NCBI RefSeq assembly: GCF_016599715.1
Contig: NZ_CP067019.1
Coordinates: forward strand, 2,046,001 to 2,110,000
Direction: 5' to 3'
Length of the DNA: 64,000 nucleotides
From: Acinetobacter sp. CS-2
GTDB taxonomy: Bacteria > Pseudomonadota > Gammaproteobacteria > Pseudomonadales > Moraxellaceae
Part shown: one piece after another, positions 48,338 through 59,986 of the stretch
How positions within the stretch are numbered: position 1 is the first letter of the stretch
Layout: the number at the start of each line of letters is the position of its first letter
The notes under the pieces: model-generated
The model's database searches: none
The model's input: only the letters and a program-made list of their open reading frames with translations
What the model was told of the DNA's origin: nothing
Made by a program: the position numbers and the translations under genes

Positions 48338-49557
48338 ATGGCCAGTATATTGGGGTTAAACGTGAATCAAGCGATCCTAGATGACAAATTCTTATCGAAT
48401 CATCTTTTATATAAGCTATTAGAACAGGCCACTGACGAAGAAAAATTACAACTCACCCGAATTGTCATGAACGATCGTGATAAAGCTCCTTATTCTTATA
48501 CTCACCCCCTGCATGTCGATAAACTTTTTGATGAAATCACCTGCTCGGGTGGTAACTCCTTTGCAAATGTCTGTCGAGGTCAAGGCAATAGTTATCTTGA
48601 TATGCTGGATGATGTCGCCAAGACCATTTTAAAGAAAAAGCCTTTTACCCGTTATGAGCAAATAGAGCACTACGATAAATCAGAGTGCTATGATGACCAT
48701 ATTCAAGAATTCGCACTTCAGATTTATTTAAAAAAAATAATATCAAGTTTAGCAATGACATAGAAGGATTCCGAGAAAAAATCCAGACCAAAACAGAGCT
48801 TAGAAAAACCCCTGAAAAATATCAAACCTATTTACCTCAGGTAAAACGCACATTAGAAATCTTCCTAAACAAACATGCTAGAACCATTGAAGAGCAGATT
48901 GTGTATAAGCTACTTGATATCAGCTATAGCAAGATGAGCGATATAGAAAAACAGCAGTTTGATCAGGCTGTTCAGAACATTGCCCTAGAAAAAGGTTTAA
49001 CAAATAAAAAATTAGCGCGTGGTGTTGCAGGTCTCATTGTTTTGGGTGAAATAGGCGGATTTACTACCTATATGCTGATGAGCATTTTTCTCTCCAAGAT
49101 TGGTTTAGGTGTGTTCGGATTTGGAGTCTTTACCGGTGCATCGACCTTATTAGGTATTGTGCTTGGCCCAGTCGGGTGGGCAGCGATTGCAACATGGGTG
49201 TTATGGGGGTTTACTTCACCCAATAAAACAAAAATATCCAAAATTGTCGCGACGATTGCCCTGATTCGTTTACGTTTACATGATGAAGAAACAGAACGGC
49301 GAGCTGCCAAAAAAGCACAAGCAGCTTTGGCTAAAATAGGGACAGCTAAATTATGGGCAGCCTTGAGTAACGAATCTAAATCATCTAACCTATTGGCATC
49401 TAAGCTAGACATAGCAACAGCAGTACCTAAACGTTCAAGTATAATGAACAAAAGTGCTCTTACATTTTTACGTCCACAAAATCCGCAACAAGCGTATTTA
49501 GATATTCATCGCAAGAAAAAAAGAATCGCTATTGAAATCGCTACTTCTAATTCATAA
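48338..49557 (+). pseudogene. YaaW-family (DUF3944/UPF0174) gene with poly-A frameshift
   Basis: Two frames join into one protein. The first (48338-48763) encodes 130 sensible residues with the YaaW-like block SGGNSFANVCRGQGNSYLDMLDDVAK. At a run of eight A residues (48728-48735) the sense moves to the other frame, which reads NNIKFSNDIEGFREKI through VYKLLDISYSKMSDIEKQQF and continues to 49557 with two glycine-rich hydrophobic segments (about 49030-49215). One base inserted or lost in the A run explains it. Programmed slippage or a sequencing slip are alternatives. YaaW function is unknown. Confidence 0.72.
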
Positions 49558-49588
49558 AAAATCCCGCTTTAAAGCGGGATTTTTTTGA
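49555..49588. terminator. bidirectional terminator between yaaW-like gene and proB
   Basis: AAAAAATCCCGCTTT-AAAGCGGGATTTTTTT, a perfect stem between convergent genes. Confidence 0.92.
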
Positions 49589-49599
49589 ATCTATAAAAC

Positions 49600-50733
49600 T
49601 TAGTAAATCGCCATATGATTGCGATGGATCATCTCTAGCGAACGTGCTTCACCTAACACCTGATGCACTTTATCAGAGGCCAAGCCTTTGACAATTTCCG
49701 CAGAACGCGAACTGAAGTTGACGCGACCAACAGCAATGCGATGACCCTCTTGGTCTACACACTCCACCACATCACCACGCTCAAAGTGACCTTCCACCGC
49801 TTTTACCCCTACAGGTAACAAGCTGCGGTGATTGTCTTTAATCGCTTTTACTGCACCATCATCAAGAACCAAACGACCAGCCGTTTGTAGATGTGCCGCC
49901 AACCATTGCTGATGTGCGGTAATACGGTCATTATCCGTGATAAACAAGGTTCCTAACAACTCACCCGACATTAAACGCGCCAAGACATTGTCACTTTCAC
50001 CGCTGGCAATCAGGGTTGGACAACCTGATTTTGCCGCCAGACGCGCAGCACGGACTTTGGTCAGCATACCGCCACGACCAAATTTACCGCCACCACCGGC
50101 CATATCAAACAGGCTTTCATCCAAAGCACGCACGGTATGGAACAGTTTGGCATTCGGATTAGAACGTGGGTCGGAGTCAAACATGCCTTGCTGATCGGTC
50201 AGGATAATCAGCAAATCTGCATGCACCTGACCTGCCACCATAGCGGCCAAGGTATCATTATCACCAAAGCGGATTTCATCAGTCGATACCGTGTCATTTT
50301 CATTGATCACCGGAATCACACGCCAGTCAATCAGGTTCTGTAAGGCATCACATGAATTGAGATAGCGACGGCGGTCTGCCAGGTCATCGTGAGTCAATAA
50401 AACCTGCGCCGTTTGAATGGAATGATTTTCCAGAACACTCGACCAGGTTTGAATCAGCCCCATTTGACCTATGGCAGCACAAGCCTGAAGACTGGGTAGA
50501 TCGGTGGGTCGATTCTCAAGTTTCATTCGCACCATACCTTCAGCCACAGCACCGGAAGACACCAGAATAATCTCATGTCCTGCATTGTGCAGATCTGCAA
50601 TCTGTTTCGCCCAATGCGAAATTGCATCCAGATCTAACCCTGTTCCGTTTGCTGTGAGTAAAGATGATCCGATTTTAACAACGATTCGTTTACAAGCCTT
50701 GAGCTGACGTTGCCCATCTACCACTTCTATCAT
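49600..50733 (-). CDS. proB: glutamate 5-kinase
   Basis: A 377-aa enzyme catalysing the first step of proline synthesis, ATP-dependent phosphorylation of glutamate. The kinase domain shows [28 protein letters not shown] and [13 protein letters not shown]; the C-terminal 90 residues form the PUA domain. The start is 30 bases downstream of the obg stop, so the two are probably one transcript, a common proteobacterial pairing. Confidence 0.97.
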   Translation of the reverse strand: MIEVVDGQRQLKACKRIVVKIGSSLLTANGTGLDLDAISHWAKQIADLHNAGHEIILVSSGAVAEGMVRMKLENRPTDLPSLQACAAIGQMGLIQTWSSVLENHSIQTAQVLLTHDDLADRRRYLNSCDALQNLIDWRVIPVINENDTVSTDEIRFGDNDTLAAMVAGQVHADLLIILTDQQGMFDSDPRSNPNAKLFHTVRALDESLFDMAGGGGKFGRGGMLTKVRAARLAAKSGCPTLIASGESDNVLARLMSGELLGTLFITDNDRITAHQQWLAAHLQTAGRLVLDDGAVKAIKDNHRSLLPVGVKAVEGHFERGDVVECVDQEGHRIAVGRVNFSSRSAEIVKGLASDKVHQVLGEARSLEMIHRNHMAIY

Positions 50734-50762
50734 CTTGTCCTCAGTTACTCTTATTGCAGAGC

Positions 50763-51977
50763 TTAACGTACGTAGTACACTTCCATTTCACCATCATCAC
50801 CGTCTTCATCATCATCGTCATCACCTAAAATACCGGCAAGACGCTGTTGACGACGCATCTCACGATACGCTTCTTTCGCTGCGATGGTTTGTTCACGTGT
50901 TTCAGCTTCAAGCTGGTCACGGAACGCTTTTAATTGTGCTGCGTATTCTGGATCTTCAGCTTCGAGTTCACGTTGTTTCTCGATTTCATCCATGAGGTAA
51001 TACACAACTTCTTTAGTCCCTTCAGACATGAGGCCTGAAGTTTTGAATACCGGACCTGCCCATTGCATTTCCTCAAGAAGATGCTTACACCATTCTTCAC
51101 GCGTATCTTCGTCAAGTTGGTCAACCTTGTTCAGCACCAGTACCACTGGTAATTTAGCAAGTGTTGGAGAGAATTTTTTTAACTCATTCAAAATTGCTTT
51201 GGCATTGTGTGCCGGATCTGAGCCGTCAATCGGTTGTACATCAACAATGTGCAACAAAATACGGGTACGGGCCAAATGCTTAAGGAAACGAATACCCAGA
51301 CCCGCACCTTCAGATGCACCTTCAATCAGTCCGGGAATATCGGCCATCACAAATGAACGGTGACGGTCAGCATCAACCACGCCCAGATTCGGCACCATGG
51401 TGGTAAATGGATAGTCTGCAACTTTTGGTTTTGCAGCAGAAACCGCACGAATAAAGGTCGATTTACCTGCGTTAGGCATCCCAAGCAAGCCAACATCCGC
51501 CAATACTTTAAGTTCTAGACGCACTTCACGGAATTCACCTTTGGCGCCGTGAGTACATTTACGTGGTGAACGGTTGGTAGAAGATTTGAAGTGAGTATTC
51601 CCTAAACCACCTTCACCGCCTGCTGCAACCAATACACGCTGACCATCAGCGACCAGGTCACCGATGATATCGCCAGATTCTGTATCTACAATGGTAGTTC
51701 CAACCGGAACCAGTAATACGGTGTCTTCACCGCCGCGGCCTGCACAGTTTGCACCGCGACCATTTTTTGCACGTTCTGCACGAAATTTACGTGTATAACG
51801 ATAATCTACTAGGGTGCTGGTGTCATCGTCGGCCTGAATATAAATACTACCGCCACGGCCACCGTCACCACCATCTGGACCACCAAATGGTACGAACTTT
51901 TCACGGCGAAAACTGGCTACGCCATTGCCACCGTCGCCAGCCTCTACGGTAATGACTGCTTCATCAACAAAGCGCAT
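50763..51977 (-). CDS. obgE: Obg-family GTPase (CgtA)
   Basis: A 404-aa ribosome-assembly GTPase. It has the glycine-rich Obg fold (residues 1-158, [20 protein letters not shown]), the G domain (G1 [10 protein letters not shown]3 [10 protein letters not shown]4 NKVDQ) and an acidic C-terminal tail ([19 protein letters not shown]). First gene of the obg-proB unit. Confidence 0.97.
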   Translation of the reverse strand: MRFVDEAVITVEAGDGGNGVASFRREKFVPFGGPDGGDGGRGGSIYIQADDDTSTLVDYRYTRKFRAERAKNGRGANCAGRGGEDTVLLVPVGTTIVDTESGDIIGDLVADGQRVLVAAGGEGGLGNTHFKSSTNRSPRKCTHGAKGEFREVRLELKVLADVGLLGMPNAGKSTFIRAVSAAKPKVADYPFTTMVPNLGVVDADRHRSFVMADIPGLIEGASEGAGLGIRFLKHLARTRILLHIVDVQPIDGSDPAHNAKAILNELKKFSPTLAKLPVVLVLNKVDQLDEDTREEWCKHLLEEMQWAGPVFKTSGLMSEGTKEVVYYLMDEIEKQRELEAEDPEYAAQLKAFRDQLEAETREQTIAAKEAYREMRRQQRLAGILGDDDDDEDGDDGEMEVYYVR

Positions 51978-52246
51978 GCTGCCAATCCTCTAAAAACTTT
52001 AAAACCCCATATTCTGCCATATTTTAAAGAATTTCTCGAATATATTTATTCAGCACTCCATGAAGATGACTGAATTTAGTTTTATTTTATAAACATCAAT
52101 CAAAAAGCTGATGTTGTCCGATCTTTTTGCCAAGCAATTATTTTCCAACCGTTGATATAAATTAATGATCACATGATTGATTTTACTTATTTCAGAATCT
52201 GAACAACTCTCCTTATAGTGCATGCAGCGTTGTTTGAGTCCTGATC

Positions 52247-53440
52247 ATGTCTTTGCCAAAACCTGAAACTGTCAGCCCTTTGTCATCACAATTTGTATTG
52301 CTTATGGCAATCGCCTGCGGTTTATGTGCAGGTTCGGCTTATTTTAATCAGCCGCTGATTTATTCGATTGAAAAGAGTTTGAGAATTAACACCAGTCAGG
52401 CTGGCTTAACCGTCGTGCTTGCCCAAATTGGTTATGTACTTGGCTTAATGCTGTTGGTGCCTTTAGGCGACTTCCTGAATAAACGTAAACTTGTGGTCAG
52501 TTTGATGGTATTTGCTGCCATCTCGCAAATTCTGCTGTCATTGAGCACCACCCTTAGCACCTTATATCTTTTCACCCTGTGTGCTACCTTTGGGGCAATT
52601 TCCGCTCAGGTTTTGATTCCTTTTGCCTCAACAATTAGTCCACCCGAATCCAGTGCTGCAACGGTTGGAAAACTCATGAGCGGTTTGGTGATGGGGATTA
52701 TCCTGTCACGGACCTTTGCTGGTTTTGTCTCAACATACTGGTCCTGGGAAGCTGTGTATTTATCCAGTGGCGTGATCACCCTGCTGTTTGCTGTTGTGAT
52801 GTGGAAAAAATTACCGAATACTCAACCTCAAACTGGCTTAACCATCAGCAGTATTTACCGTTCATTGTTTACACTTGCCCGAAACAATCCACATTTAATC
52901 CGTCGTGCCTGTGCCGGTGCTTTGGGCTTTGGTATCTTGTCGATGGTCTTTACCTCGATGACCTTTGTCCTAGGCAATGCGCCTTACTACTTTAGTGATT
53001 TTGAAATTGGCCTGTTTGGCTTGCTCGGTGTTATCGGGATTTATTCATCGAGCTGGTCGGGCAAAACTGTGGGGCAAGGCAAGGAAAATCTGGTCGCAAA
53101 ACTGTGTATTTTTCTGATGCTGTTTTCATGTATTCCCCTGTTCTTTGCCCAGCAGAATATTTGGGTTTACGCAATTGGGGTTTTGATGAGTTATTTTGGT
53201 CTCACCGCCTTTCATGTCCTAAACCAAAATCTGGTTTACCGGATTGACCTAAAAGCACGCTCACGAATTAATGCAGTCTATATGACCATCTATTTTTCGG
53301 GTGCAGCTTTGGGTTCGCTGGGTGCAGTATATGCATGGGAACACTTTGGGTGGATTGGCTGTGTTGCACTCGGTCTGGTCTTCTCGATTGGAATTTTGCT
53401 GATTGACCGTTTTGATTTTAGCCAAATGAAAAAGGTTTAA
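52247..53440 (+). CDS. MFS transporter, putative exporter
   Basis: A 397-aa major-facilitator protein with about 12 transmembrane helices. The first loop reads YVLGLMLLVPLGDFLNKRKL, the MFS motif A (G-D-x-x-x-R/K-K/R). It resembles the YnfM/YfcJ-like arabinose-efflux-type group. Substrate unknown. The 269 bases before it show nothing certain. Confidence 0.85.
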   Translation: MSLPKPETVSPLSSQFVLLMAIACGLCAGSAYFNQPLIYSIEKSLRINTSQAGLTVVLAQIGYVLGLMLLVPLGDFLNKRKLVVSLMVFAAISQILLSLSTTLSTLYLFTLCATFGAISAQVLIPFASTISPPESSAATVGKLMSGLVMGIILSRTFAGFVSTYWSWEAVYLSSGVITLLFAVVMWKKLPNTQPQTGLTISSIYRSLFTLARNNPHLIRRACAGALGFGILSMVFTSMTFVLGNAPYYFSDFEIGLFGLLGVIGIYSSSWSGKTVGQGKENLVAKLCIFLMLFSCIPLFFAQQNIWVYAIGVLMSYFGLTAFHVLNQNLVYRIDLKARSRINAVYMTIYFSGAALGSLGAVYAWEHFGWIGCVALGLVFSIGILLIDRFDFSQMKKV

Positions 53441-53667
53441 ATTCAGCACAAGGAATAGACCACAAGGTTTATTCCTTTAAAACTTTATAAGACTTAATCC
53501 CTAAAATGGATAAACATTTATCCTGTGAATCTCTTCCTGATAAGCCTTTGAATCAATATAGAAAAATTTCTACAGACCATAACCAAAGTCCGATACCTTA
53601 CCAGTAAAGTCACCACCAGATTTCCGGCCTTTCCAGCTAATGACTACCCACAAAGACAATTTAATTC

Positions 53668-54042
53668 TTATTTAGCAATACGGTCTTTATTTTCCAAAAT
53701 CTCAGGCAAACTCCGCTCTACCCAGTCAATCAAGTAATTCATTTTTTCTGCGGCTTGCGAGCCTAAAATGGTCAGCTGATATTCCACTTTGGGTGGCACC
53801 ACCGGATAGACGGTACGTAAAATAAAACCATCCTGTTCCAGCATTTTTAGCGTTTGTGACAGCATTTTTTCACTCACCCCTTCAATGCGCTGTTTCAGCT
53901 CACTAAAACGATGCACCCCCTCACTTAAACAACGTAGAACCAATACCGACCATTTGTTCGCGAGATGTTCCAATATTTCCCGTGATGGACATTCATTCGA
54001 TAACACCTGCCCCAACAAAGGACTGATCGCATATTTACTCAT
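53668..54042 (-). CDS. HxlR-family transcriptional regulator
   Basis: A 124-aa winged-helix regulator. The HxlR features are CPSREILEHLANKWSVLVLRCL, the ELKQRIEGVSEKMLSQTLKMLEQDGF recognition helix region, and VPPKVEYQLT. The conserved Cys in NECPSREIL can act as a redox or electrophile sensor in some members. Convergent with the MFS gene; its targets are not evident here. Confidence 0.92.
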   Translation of the reverse strand: MSKYAISPLLGQVLSNECPSREILEHLANKWSVLVLRCLSEGVHRFSELKQRIEGVSEKMLSQTLKMLEQDGFILRTVYPVVPPKVEYQLTILGSQAAEKMNYLIDWVERSLPEILENKDRIAK

Positions 54043-54200
54043 TCAAGCTCTCTCCATCTGTATATTTTTATCTTTTACTTACTATTTTTAATGTACTTAC
54101 CATTTGTAAGCTATCAGATTAGAATTTCGGCTACAAGTATCATTTTTTAATTAAATTCAGTAAAAATTTCTGCTTATAGCATGAGCTTAAAATAACGGCA

Positions 54201-54233
54201 TAAAAAAGGAGCCTCTATAGAGACTCCCTTTTA
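54201..54233 (-). terminator. gap terminator
   Basis: AAAAGGGAGTCTC/GAGGCTCCTTTT hairpin with mild mismatch, then T6 on the minus strand, 14 bases beyond the stop of the GAPDH gene. Confidence 0.75.
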
Positions 54234-54246
54234 CTACTTTAACAAA

Positions 54247-55704
54247 TTATGCATTTGTTTCAGCAGGAATTTTTGGGTAGCTTACGCCGCCCATCTGTTC
54301 TGCGATACGTAATACCTGGCAGCTATAACCCACTTCGTTATCGTACCAAACATAGCAAGTTAAACGGTTGCCTGAAGTGATTGTTGCTTGCGCATCAAAT
54401 ACACCTGCAGTACGTGAACCGATAAAGTCAGAAGATACCACTTCAGTTGAGTTGGTATAACCGATTTGACCTTGAAGGTTTGAGTTGATTGAGATTTGAC
54501 GAATGTATTCGTTCACTTCTTCACGATCTACTTCTTTCTCAAGGGTCAAGTTAAGAATAGCCAATGAAACATTTGGTGTAGGAACGCGTACAGAGTTACC
54601 AGTCAACTTGCCTTTAAGCGCAGGTAATGCTTTAGCAACCGCTTTAGCAGCACCTGTTTCCGTAATAACCATGTTCAATGTTGCAGCACGGCCACGACGG
54701 TCAGCTTTATGGTAATTGTCGATCAGGTTCTGGTCGTTAGTGAACGAGTGAACTGTTTCAACGTGACCATTCAGCACTTTGTATTTGTCTTCTAACACTT
54801 TAAGTGTTGGCGTGATGGCGTTAGTGGTACAGCTTGCAGCAGAGATAATGGTATCTTCATCAAGAATGTCGGCTTGGTTCACACCGTATACAACGTTCTT
54901 CATGTCACCTTTACCTGGTGCAGTCAAGATTACGCGTGCAGCGCCTGGGCATTGAAGATGTTGAGCAAGACCTTCAGCATCACGCCATTTACCAGTGTTA
55001 TCAATCACCAGTGCATTGTTAATACCGTAAGCAGTGTAGTCCACTTCAGATGGGCTAGATGCATAGATCACTTTGATGAAGTTACCGTTTGCAATAATGG
55101 CTTCGTTTTCTTCATCAACTGAAATTGTGCCTTGGAACGGACCATGGATAGAGTCGCGACGCAGCAATGAAGCACGTTTTTCCAAATCACCATCAGATGA
55201 TTTACGCACCACGATTGCTTTAAGATTTAAACCACGACCCAAACCTGATTGGCCAATGATTAAACGCGCAAGAATACGACCGATACGACCAAAACCGTAA
55301 AGAACAACATCTTTGCCTTCTACAACCTTCGCATTACCTGCTAAAGATTTCACTGCTTCAGCAACAAAAGCGTCTACATCACCGCCTTTTTCCTTGAATT
55401 CAACAGCAAGTTTACCTAGATCAATTTCTGCTGAACCAATATTTTCAATTTTAGCTAAAGCTTCTAAAATCGGGAAAGTGTGAACCACAGAAAGCTCAAC
55501 ATCCATAACACGTGTACGGCGATGCGCTTTTAAAATCTGGATTACTGAACGGTTAACTAAAGAACGACCGTATACAGAAGTCACGATATTTTTTTCACGA
55601 TATAGTTGACCAATCAGGGCAATCATACGTTCCGCGATTTCTTCACGGTTTTTCCAGCGACCTTGGTGCTCTGCATGTAGGGCGATGATAGTGTCTTTGC
55701 TCAC
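54247..55704 (-). CDS. glyceraldehyde-3-phosphate dehydrogenase, long form
   Basis: 485 aa. The GAPDH core starts near residue 125 (DVVLYGFGRIGRILARL) and includes the catalytic Cys in SAASCTTNAITP and the C-terminal WYDNEVGYSCQVLR. About 125 extra N-terminal residues (IALHAEHQGRWKNREEIAERMI...) are helical and present in the long Gap of several gammaproteobacteria. The long form could serve gluconeogenesis or PLP metabolism. SD is not strong. Confidence 0.9.
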   Translation of the reverse strand: MSKDTIIALHAEHQGRWKNREEIAERMIALIGQLYREKNIVTSVYGRSLVNRSVIQILKAHRRTRVMDVELSVVHTFPILEALAKIENIGSAEIDLGKLAVEFKEKGGDVDAFVAEAVKSLAGNAKVVEGKDVVLYGFGRIGRILARLIIGQSGLGRGLNLKAIVVRKSSDGDLEKRASLLRRDSIHGPFQGTISVDEENEAIIANGNFIKVIYASSPSEVDYTAYGINNALVIDNTGKWRDAEGLAQHLQCPGAARVILTAPGKGDMKNVVYGVNQADILDEDTIISAASCTTNAITPTLKVLEDKYKVLNGHVETVHSFTNDQNLIDNYHKADRRGRAATLNMVITETGAAKAVAKALPALKGKLTGNSVRVPTPNVSLAILNLTLEKEVDREEVNEYIRQISINSNLQGQIGYTNSTEVVSSDFIGSRTAGVFDAQATITSGNRLTCYVWYDNEVGYSCQVLRIAEQMGGVSYPKIPAETNA

Positions 55705-55972
55705 AGCTACGTCCTCTAATTAATTGTATATCTAGGCATAAATTTCAAACCCGACAATTGTAAAGGAATTATCAGCAACTTTGAATCAAAAGCTGAATGT
55801 TCAACGTGCTTTTTACGATATATTCACTATAAATTTATAAAATAGTTGTAATTATTTTCATGATTTTACTGTTAAAAGATCAGAAAACGATTTAAAAAGT
55901 AAAAGTATACTTTTTTGTTAAATGTTGCTTAATCACACAACCTGAGTTTTTACCCAGTTTACCGAATGCAGT

Positions 55973-56902
55973 CTATTTCAAACGATCCTGATAGTTTTCC
56001 ACATTTTGATTCAATGCACGCTGTTTATGCTTTTGTTTGATGATATGAATTGTGCCTTCAATGACCAGCAATAAAACGGCAATCCAGATGGGAATATATG
56101 TCAGCCACTCTCCTGCCTCAACCCGTTCCCCCAACACAATAGAAGCAAAGGCCAAAAGCACGGGCTCGAGATAACTCAGCAATCCAAAAATCACAAAGGG
56201 CAAATAACGGCTGGCCAGCATATAACTGCCCAGTCCCAACGCACTTAAAAAACCCAGGCCAATCACGGCAATAATTAAATGTGGAAAATGAGCCATTAAA
56301 CTCAGACTATCGCTATGCATAAAGCCCAAGTAAAAAGCCACTGGCAAAATGAGGCATAAATCCCACCAGAAACCGCCCAAATGATCCGTTTTAAAGACCC
56401 GGCGTAAAAAGAAATATAAGGGATAAGCCAAAGCAACATAAACCGTTTCCCAGGCGATACTGCCGATGCGCCAGATTTCGTGTCCTACTCCTAAAATGGC
56501 CAACATCACGGCAGCCAACTGCCATTTCGACAGTTTTTCCTTATAAAGCACACAACCCACCAGCACCATCACCAAAGGCAACAGGAAATACCCCAGTGAA
56601 ACTTGCAGACCACGGCCATTAATGGGGCCCCAGAGAAACAGCCACAGTTGTGTGGTACAAAGCAGGGAACTAAAAATCAGCCAGATCAGGAACACAGGCT
56701 GTTTAACCATACGCTTAAAAATCTGGGAAATATGCTGCAAATCACACGACCACCACATAAACAGGGTTAGGAACGGTAGCGTGGCCAGCATGCGCCAGGC
56801 AAAAGTCTGTTCGCTGTCCAAAGGTTTTAAAAATTGCGTATAAAAATACAACACCCCAAAAGTAACGGATGCCAATACTGACAAAGCCAAGCCTTTATAC
56901 AT
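55973..56902 (-). CDS. rarD: EamA-family transporter RarD
   Basis: A 309-aa drug/metabolite transporter with ten transmembrane helices. It reads MYKGLALSVLASVTFGVLYFY at the start, LPLVMVLVGCVLYKEKLSKWQLAA in the first repeat and FLSALGLGSYMLASRYLPF later, as in RarD. The substrate is not known; RarD was named for chloramphenicol sensitivity in Pseudomonas. Length is typical. Confidence 0.88.
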   Translation of the reverse strand: MYKGLALSVLASVTFGVLYFYTQFLKPLDSEQTFAWRMLATLPFLTLFMWWSCDLQHISQIFKRMVKQPVFLIWLIFSSLLCTTQLWLFLWGPINGRGLQVSLGYFLLPLVMVLVGCVLYKEKLSKWQLAAVMLAILGVGHEIWRIGSIAWETVYVALAYPLYFFLRRVFKTDHLGGFWWDLCLILPVAFYLGFMHSDSLSLMAHFPHLIIAVIGLGFLSALGLGSYMLASRYLPFVIFGLLSYLEPVLLAFASIVLGERVEAGEWLTYIPIWIAVLLLVIEGTIHIIKQKHKQRALNQNVENYQDRLK

Positions 56903-56997
56903 CTTTTACCTCAAGGGGATTCTTCATTTCATGACTTTACGAAACCATCCAAAATACTGGATCATTCAACTTTAAAACCGGAGCTATCTTAACAAAT

Positions 56998-57023
56998 AAA
57001 AAACCATGCCTAAGCATGGTTTT
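56998..57023 (-). terminator. terminator of the lipocalin gene
   Basis: AAAACCATGC-TTAG-GCATGGTTTT followed by T residues on the minus strand. Confidence 0.85.
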
Positions 57024-57049
57024 GAACTTTTGTTAAAGTATGCAGTATG

Positions 57050-57637
57050 TTACCTGATCGTCTGCTTGGTATGAATCACATCACCCACGTCATAGCCCAA
57101 CGACTTGGCATATTCCAAATATTCATTGACGACTGCCTGATCAGGTTGTGGAGTACGGGACAATACCCACATGTATTTGCGGCGTGGTTCCCCCACTAAT
57201 ACCGTCTGATAATTTTCATCAAGTTTAAGCACCCAATAATCACCTCGACCAAAGGGTAACCAGCGAATCGCTTCAGGCAAGAAACTGACTTTTAACTTGG
57301 TATTAAAAGGTGCATTTTCAATAAATGCCTCTCCAATCGACTGGGCGAGGTTACCCTCTTTGGTATAGCAGCGGTTATCTACAACCACATTGCCGTTCTC
57401 GTTCAGGGTATAGGTCGCGGTGACATCACGATCACACTTGTTTTGAAAATACAGCGGCTTGCGAGCCACTTCATACCAGACACCCAGATATTTATCCAGC
57501 TCAACCTTTTCCACCGTTTGTAGTGGCTTGGTTTGCGCATATGCCATTGTCGCCATACCCAAACCCAGCAATACAGCTCCACCGACAGCAATTTTAGCCA
57601 GTTTATAGCCCGCTTTTGGAAGATTATCGCCTGTCAT
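57050..57637 (-). CDS. lipocalin family protein (Blc-like)
   Basis: 195 aa with a signal peptide (cut near YAQTKPLQ). The lipocalin motif GxW is seen as YLGVWYEVARKP, and the C-terminal RTPQPDQAVVNEYLEYAKSLGYD ends the barrel. No lipobox cysteine is evident, so unlike E. coli Blc it may be periplasmic and not lipid-anchored. Substrate unknown. Confidence 0.88.
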   Translation of the reverse strand: MTGDNLPKAGYKLAKIAVGGAVLLGLGMATMAYAQTKPLQTVEKVELDKYLGVWYEVARKPLYFQNKCDRDVTATYTLNENGNVVVDNRCYTKEGNLAQSIGEAFIENAPFNTKLKVSFLPEAIRWLPFGRGDYWVLKLDENYQTVLVGEPRRKYMWVLSRTPQPDQAVVNEYLEYAKSLGYDVGDVIHTKQTIR

Positions 57638-57797
57638 AAAAGTACCTTTCAGTCAAAATTTTAAATTCTTTAAGTGCTTACACATTTAAAAATAACGACT
57701 CCAACCCAAGCATACTGTAGCGTTATGTAAGGTCTGTTGACATTTCATATATGGATTGCCAACAGACCTTAATTATTTTGCAATAAAAATCAAAAAG

Positions 57798-59822
57798 TTA
57801 GCTAAACATCTGTGCCTTCAGGCGAACTATTTCATCACGCAGTCGCGCTGCCTGTTCAAACTGCAATTCTTTCGAAGCTTTGAGCATCTCTTTTTCCAGT
57901 TTGGACAAATGTTTTGCCAGCAATTTAGGGTCTGCCAAAATGTGACGCTCATCCGCACTTAAGGCACGCGCCTGATCCGAAATTTTCTCGTCAATTTGGT
58001 CATCAGTCAGTACTTCACCGGTATCAATATCCTGACTATTCTGACGCTTGGTGCTGCGCGGTGTAATGCCATGCAGCTCATTAAACTCGATCTGTTTGGC
58101 TCGGCGGCGCTCAGTTTCATCCATGGCTTTTTGCATGGAGTCGGTAATGCGATCTGCATACAGAATGGCTTTACCGTTCACGTTACGTGCAGCACGACCA
58201 ATGGTTTGAATCAGTGAGCGCTCCGAACGCAGGAAACCTTCTTTATCGGCGTCCAGAATGGCCACAAGGGACACTTCCGGCATATCCAGACCTTCCCGCA
58301 GCAGGTTAATGCCGACCAGCACATCATGTACACCGCTACGCAGCTCATGGATAATCTTGGTACGCTCCACGGTATCAATATCGGAATGCAGATAAGCCAC
58401 TTTGACCCCGTATTCTTTTAAATACGAGGTTAAATCTTCTGCCATCCGTTTGGTCAAGGTTGTCACCAGAACACGTTCATCCAGTTCCTTACGGATATTG
58501 ATTTCCGATAGCACATCATCGACCTGAGTCAGCACGGGGCGAATTTCAATTTCAGGATCGACCAGTCCGGTTGGGCGAACCACCTGCTCGGCAATCTGCT
58601 GCGCTTTTTCCAGCTCATATTTGGCCGGCGTTGCACTGACATAAATTGTGGATGGAATAATACGTTCCCATTCTTCAAACTGCATCGGACGGTTATCTAA
58701 CGCACTCGGCAAACGGAAACCATAATTGACCAGATTTTCCTTACGTGAGCGGTCGCCTTTATACATGGCACCAATTTGTGGCACCGTGACATGCGATTCA
58801 TCAATAATCAGCAAGGCATCATCGGGAATATAGTCAAATAAGGTCGGTGGTGCCTCGCCTGCCGGACGGCCGGACAAATGACGTGAATAGTTTTCGATGC
58901 CGTTGGTATAACCCAACTGCTGCATCATTTCCAAGTCATAGCGGGTACGCTGTTCAATACGCTGTGCTTCCAGTAATTTGTCATTAGCCCTAAAGAAACC
59001 TAAACGCTCCTGAAGTTCCTCACGAATGGTGCCAATAGCACGCTGTAAATTATCCTTCGGAGTAACATAATGACTTTTAGGGTAAATGGTTACGCGTGGA
59101 ACTTTACGCACCATTTTTCCGGTTAAGGGATCAAACCAGCGAATCGAATCAACTTCATCATCAAACAGTTCAATACGGATGGCATCCTGATCTGATTCAG
59201 CCGGGAAAATATCAATAATTTCACCACGGATACGGTAAGTACCACGCAAGAATTCCAGTTCGTTACGGCTATATTGCATTTCTACCAGACGGCGAATAAT
59301 GTCATCACGGCTGATCCGGTCGCCCTGCACAATATGCAGCAACATGCTCATATAGGCATTCGGATCACCCAGACCATAAATAGCAGACACCGACGCGACA
59401 ATGATGGCATCACGGCGTTCGAGTAATGACCGGGTCGCTGAAAGGCGCATCTGGTCTATATGATCATTAATCGCCGAGTCTTTTTCAATAAAGGTATCGG
59501 AAGATGGCACATACGCTTCAGGCTGATAATAGTCGTAATAGCTGACAAAATATTCAACCGCATTATTGGGGAAAAATGACTTGAACTCGCCATACAGCTG
59601 TGCAGCCAAGGTTTTATTATGTGCCATGACGATGGTGGGACGCTGTAACTGGGAAATCACATTGGCCATGGTATAGGTTTTACCTGAACCGGTTACCCCC
59701 AACAACAACTGGTCGTGATAGCCTTTTTGAATACCTTTGACTAATTTTTCAATGGCTTGTGGCTGATCCCCCGCAGGCTGATAGCTGGTCACTAATTCAA
59801 AAGGTTGATGACTATCCGACAT
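57798..59822 (-). CDS. uvrB: excinuclease ABC subunit B
   Basis: A 674-aa DNA repair helicase-like protein acting with UvrA and UvrC. Walker [12 protein letters not shown], the beta-hairpin [18 protein letters not shown] and Walker [11 protein letters not shown] are present, and the UVR interaction motif lies at the C-terminus ([22 protein letters not shown]). Monocistronic. Confidence 0.98.
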   Translation of the reverse strand: MSDSHQPFELVTSYQPAGDQPQAIEKLVKGIQKGYHDQLLLGVTGSGKTYTMANVISQLQRPTIVMAHNKTLAAQLYGEFKSFFPNNAVEYFVSYYDYYQPEAYVPSSDTFIEKDSAINDHIDQMRLSATRSLLERRDAIIVASVSAIYGLGDPNAYMSMLLHIVQGDRISRDDIIRRLVEMQYSRNELEFLRGTYRIRGEIIDIFPAESDQDAIRIELFDDEVDSIRWFDPLTGKMVRKVPRVTIYPKSHYVTPKDNLQRAIGTIREELQERLGFFRANDKLLEAQRIEQRTRYDLEMMQQLGYTNGIENYSRHLSGRPAGEAPPTLFDYIPDDALLIIDESHVTVPQIGAMYKGDRSRKENLVNYGFRLPSALDNRPMQFEEWERIIPSTIYVSATPAKYELEKAQQIAEQVVRPTGLVDPEIEIRPVLTQVDDVLSEINIRKELDERVLVTTLTKRMAEDLTSYLKEYGVKVAYLHSDIDTVERTKIIHELRSGVHDVLVGINLLREGLDMPEVSLVAILDADKEGFLRSERSLIQTIGRAARNVNGKAILYADRITDSMQKAMDETERRRAKQIEFNELHGITPRSTKRQNSQDIDTGEVLTDDQIDEKISDQARALSADERHILADPKLLAKHLSKLEKEMLKASKELQFEQAARLRDEIVRLKAQMFS

Positions 59823-59986
59823 ATTATTCAGCTTCTATACACTAATGCAGTTTGAATGATATGAGGGTTAAAGCTCAACATTCAATATCAATCTCCTGAT
59901 ATTTAGCGAGGGACTCATATAAAGAAAATTGCAACATTTTTGTCTTGACCGCATGTGCATTCAATAGCAACATGAGACAAAGCCTC

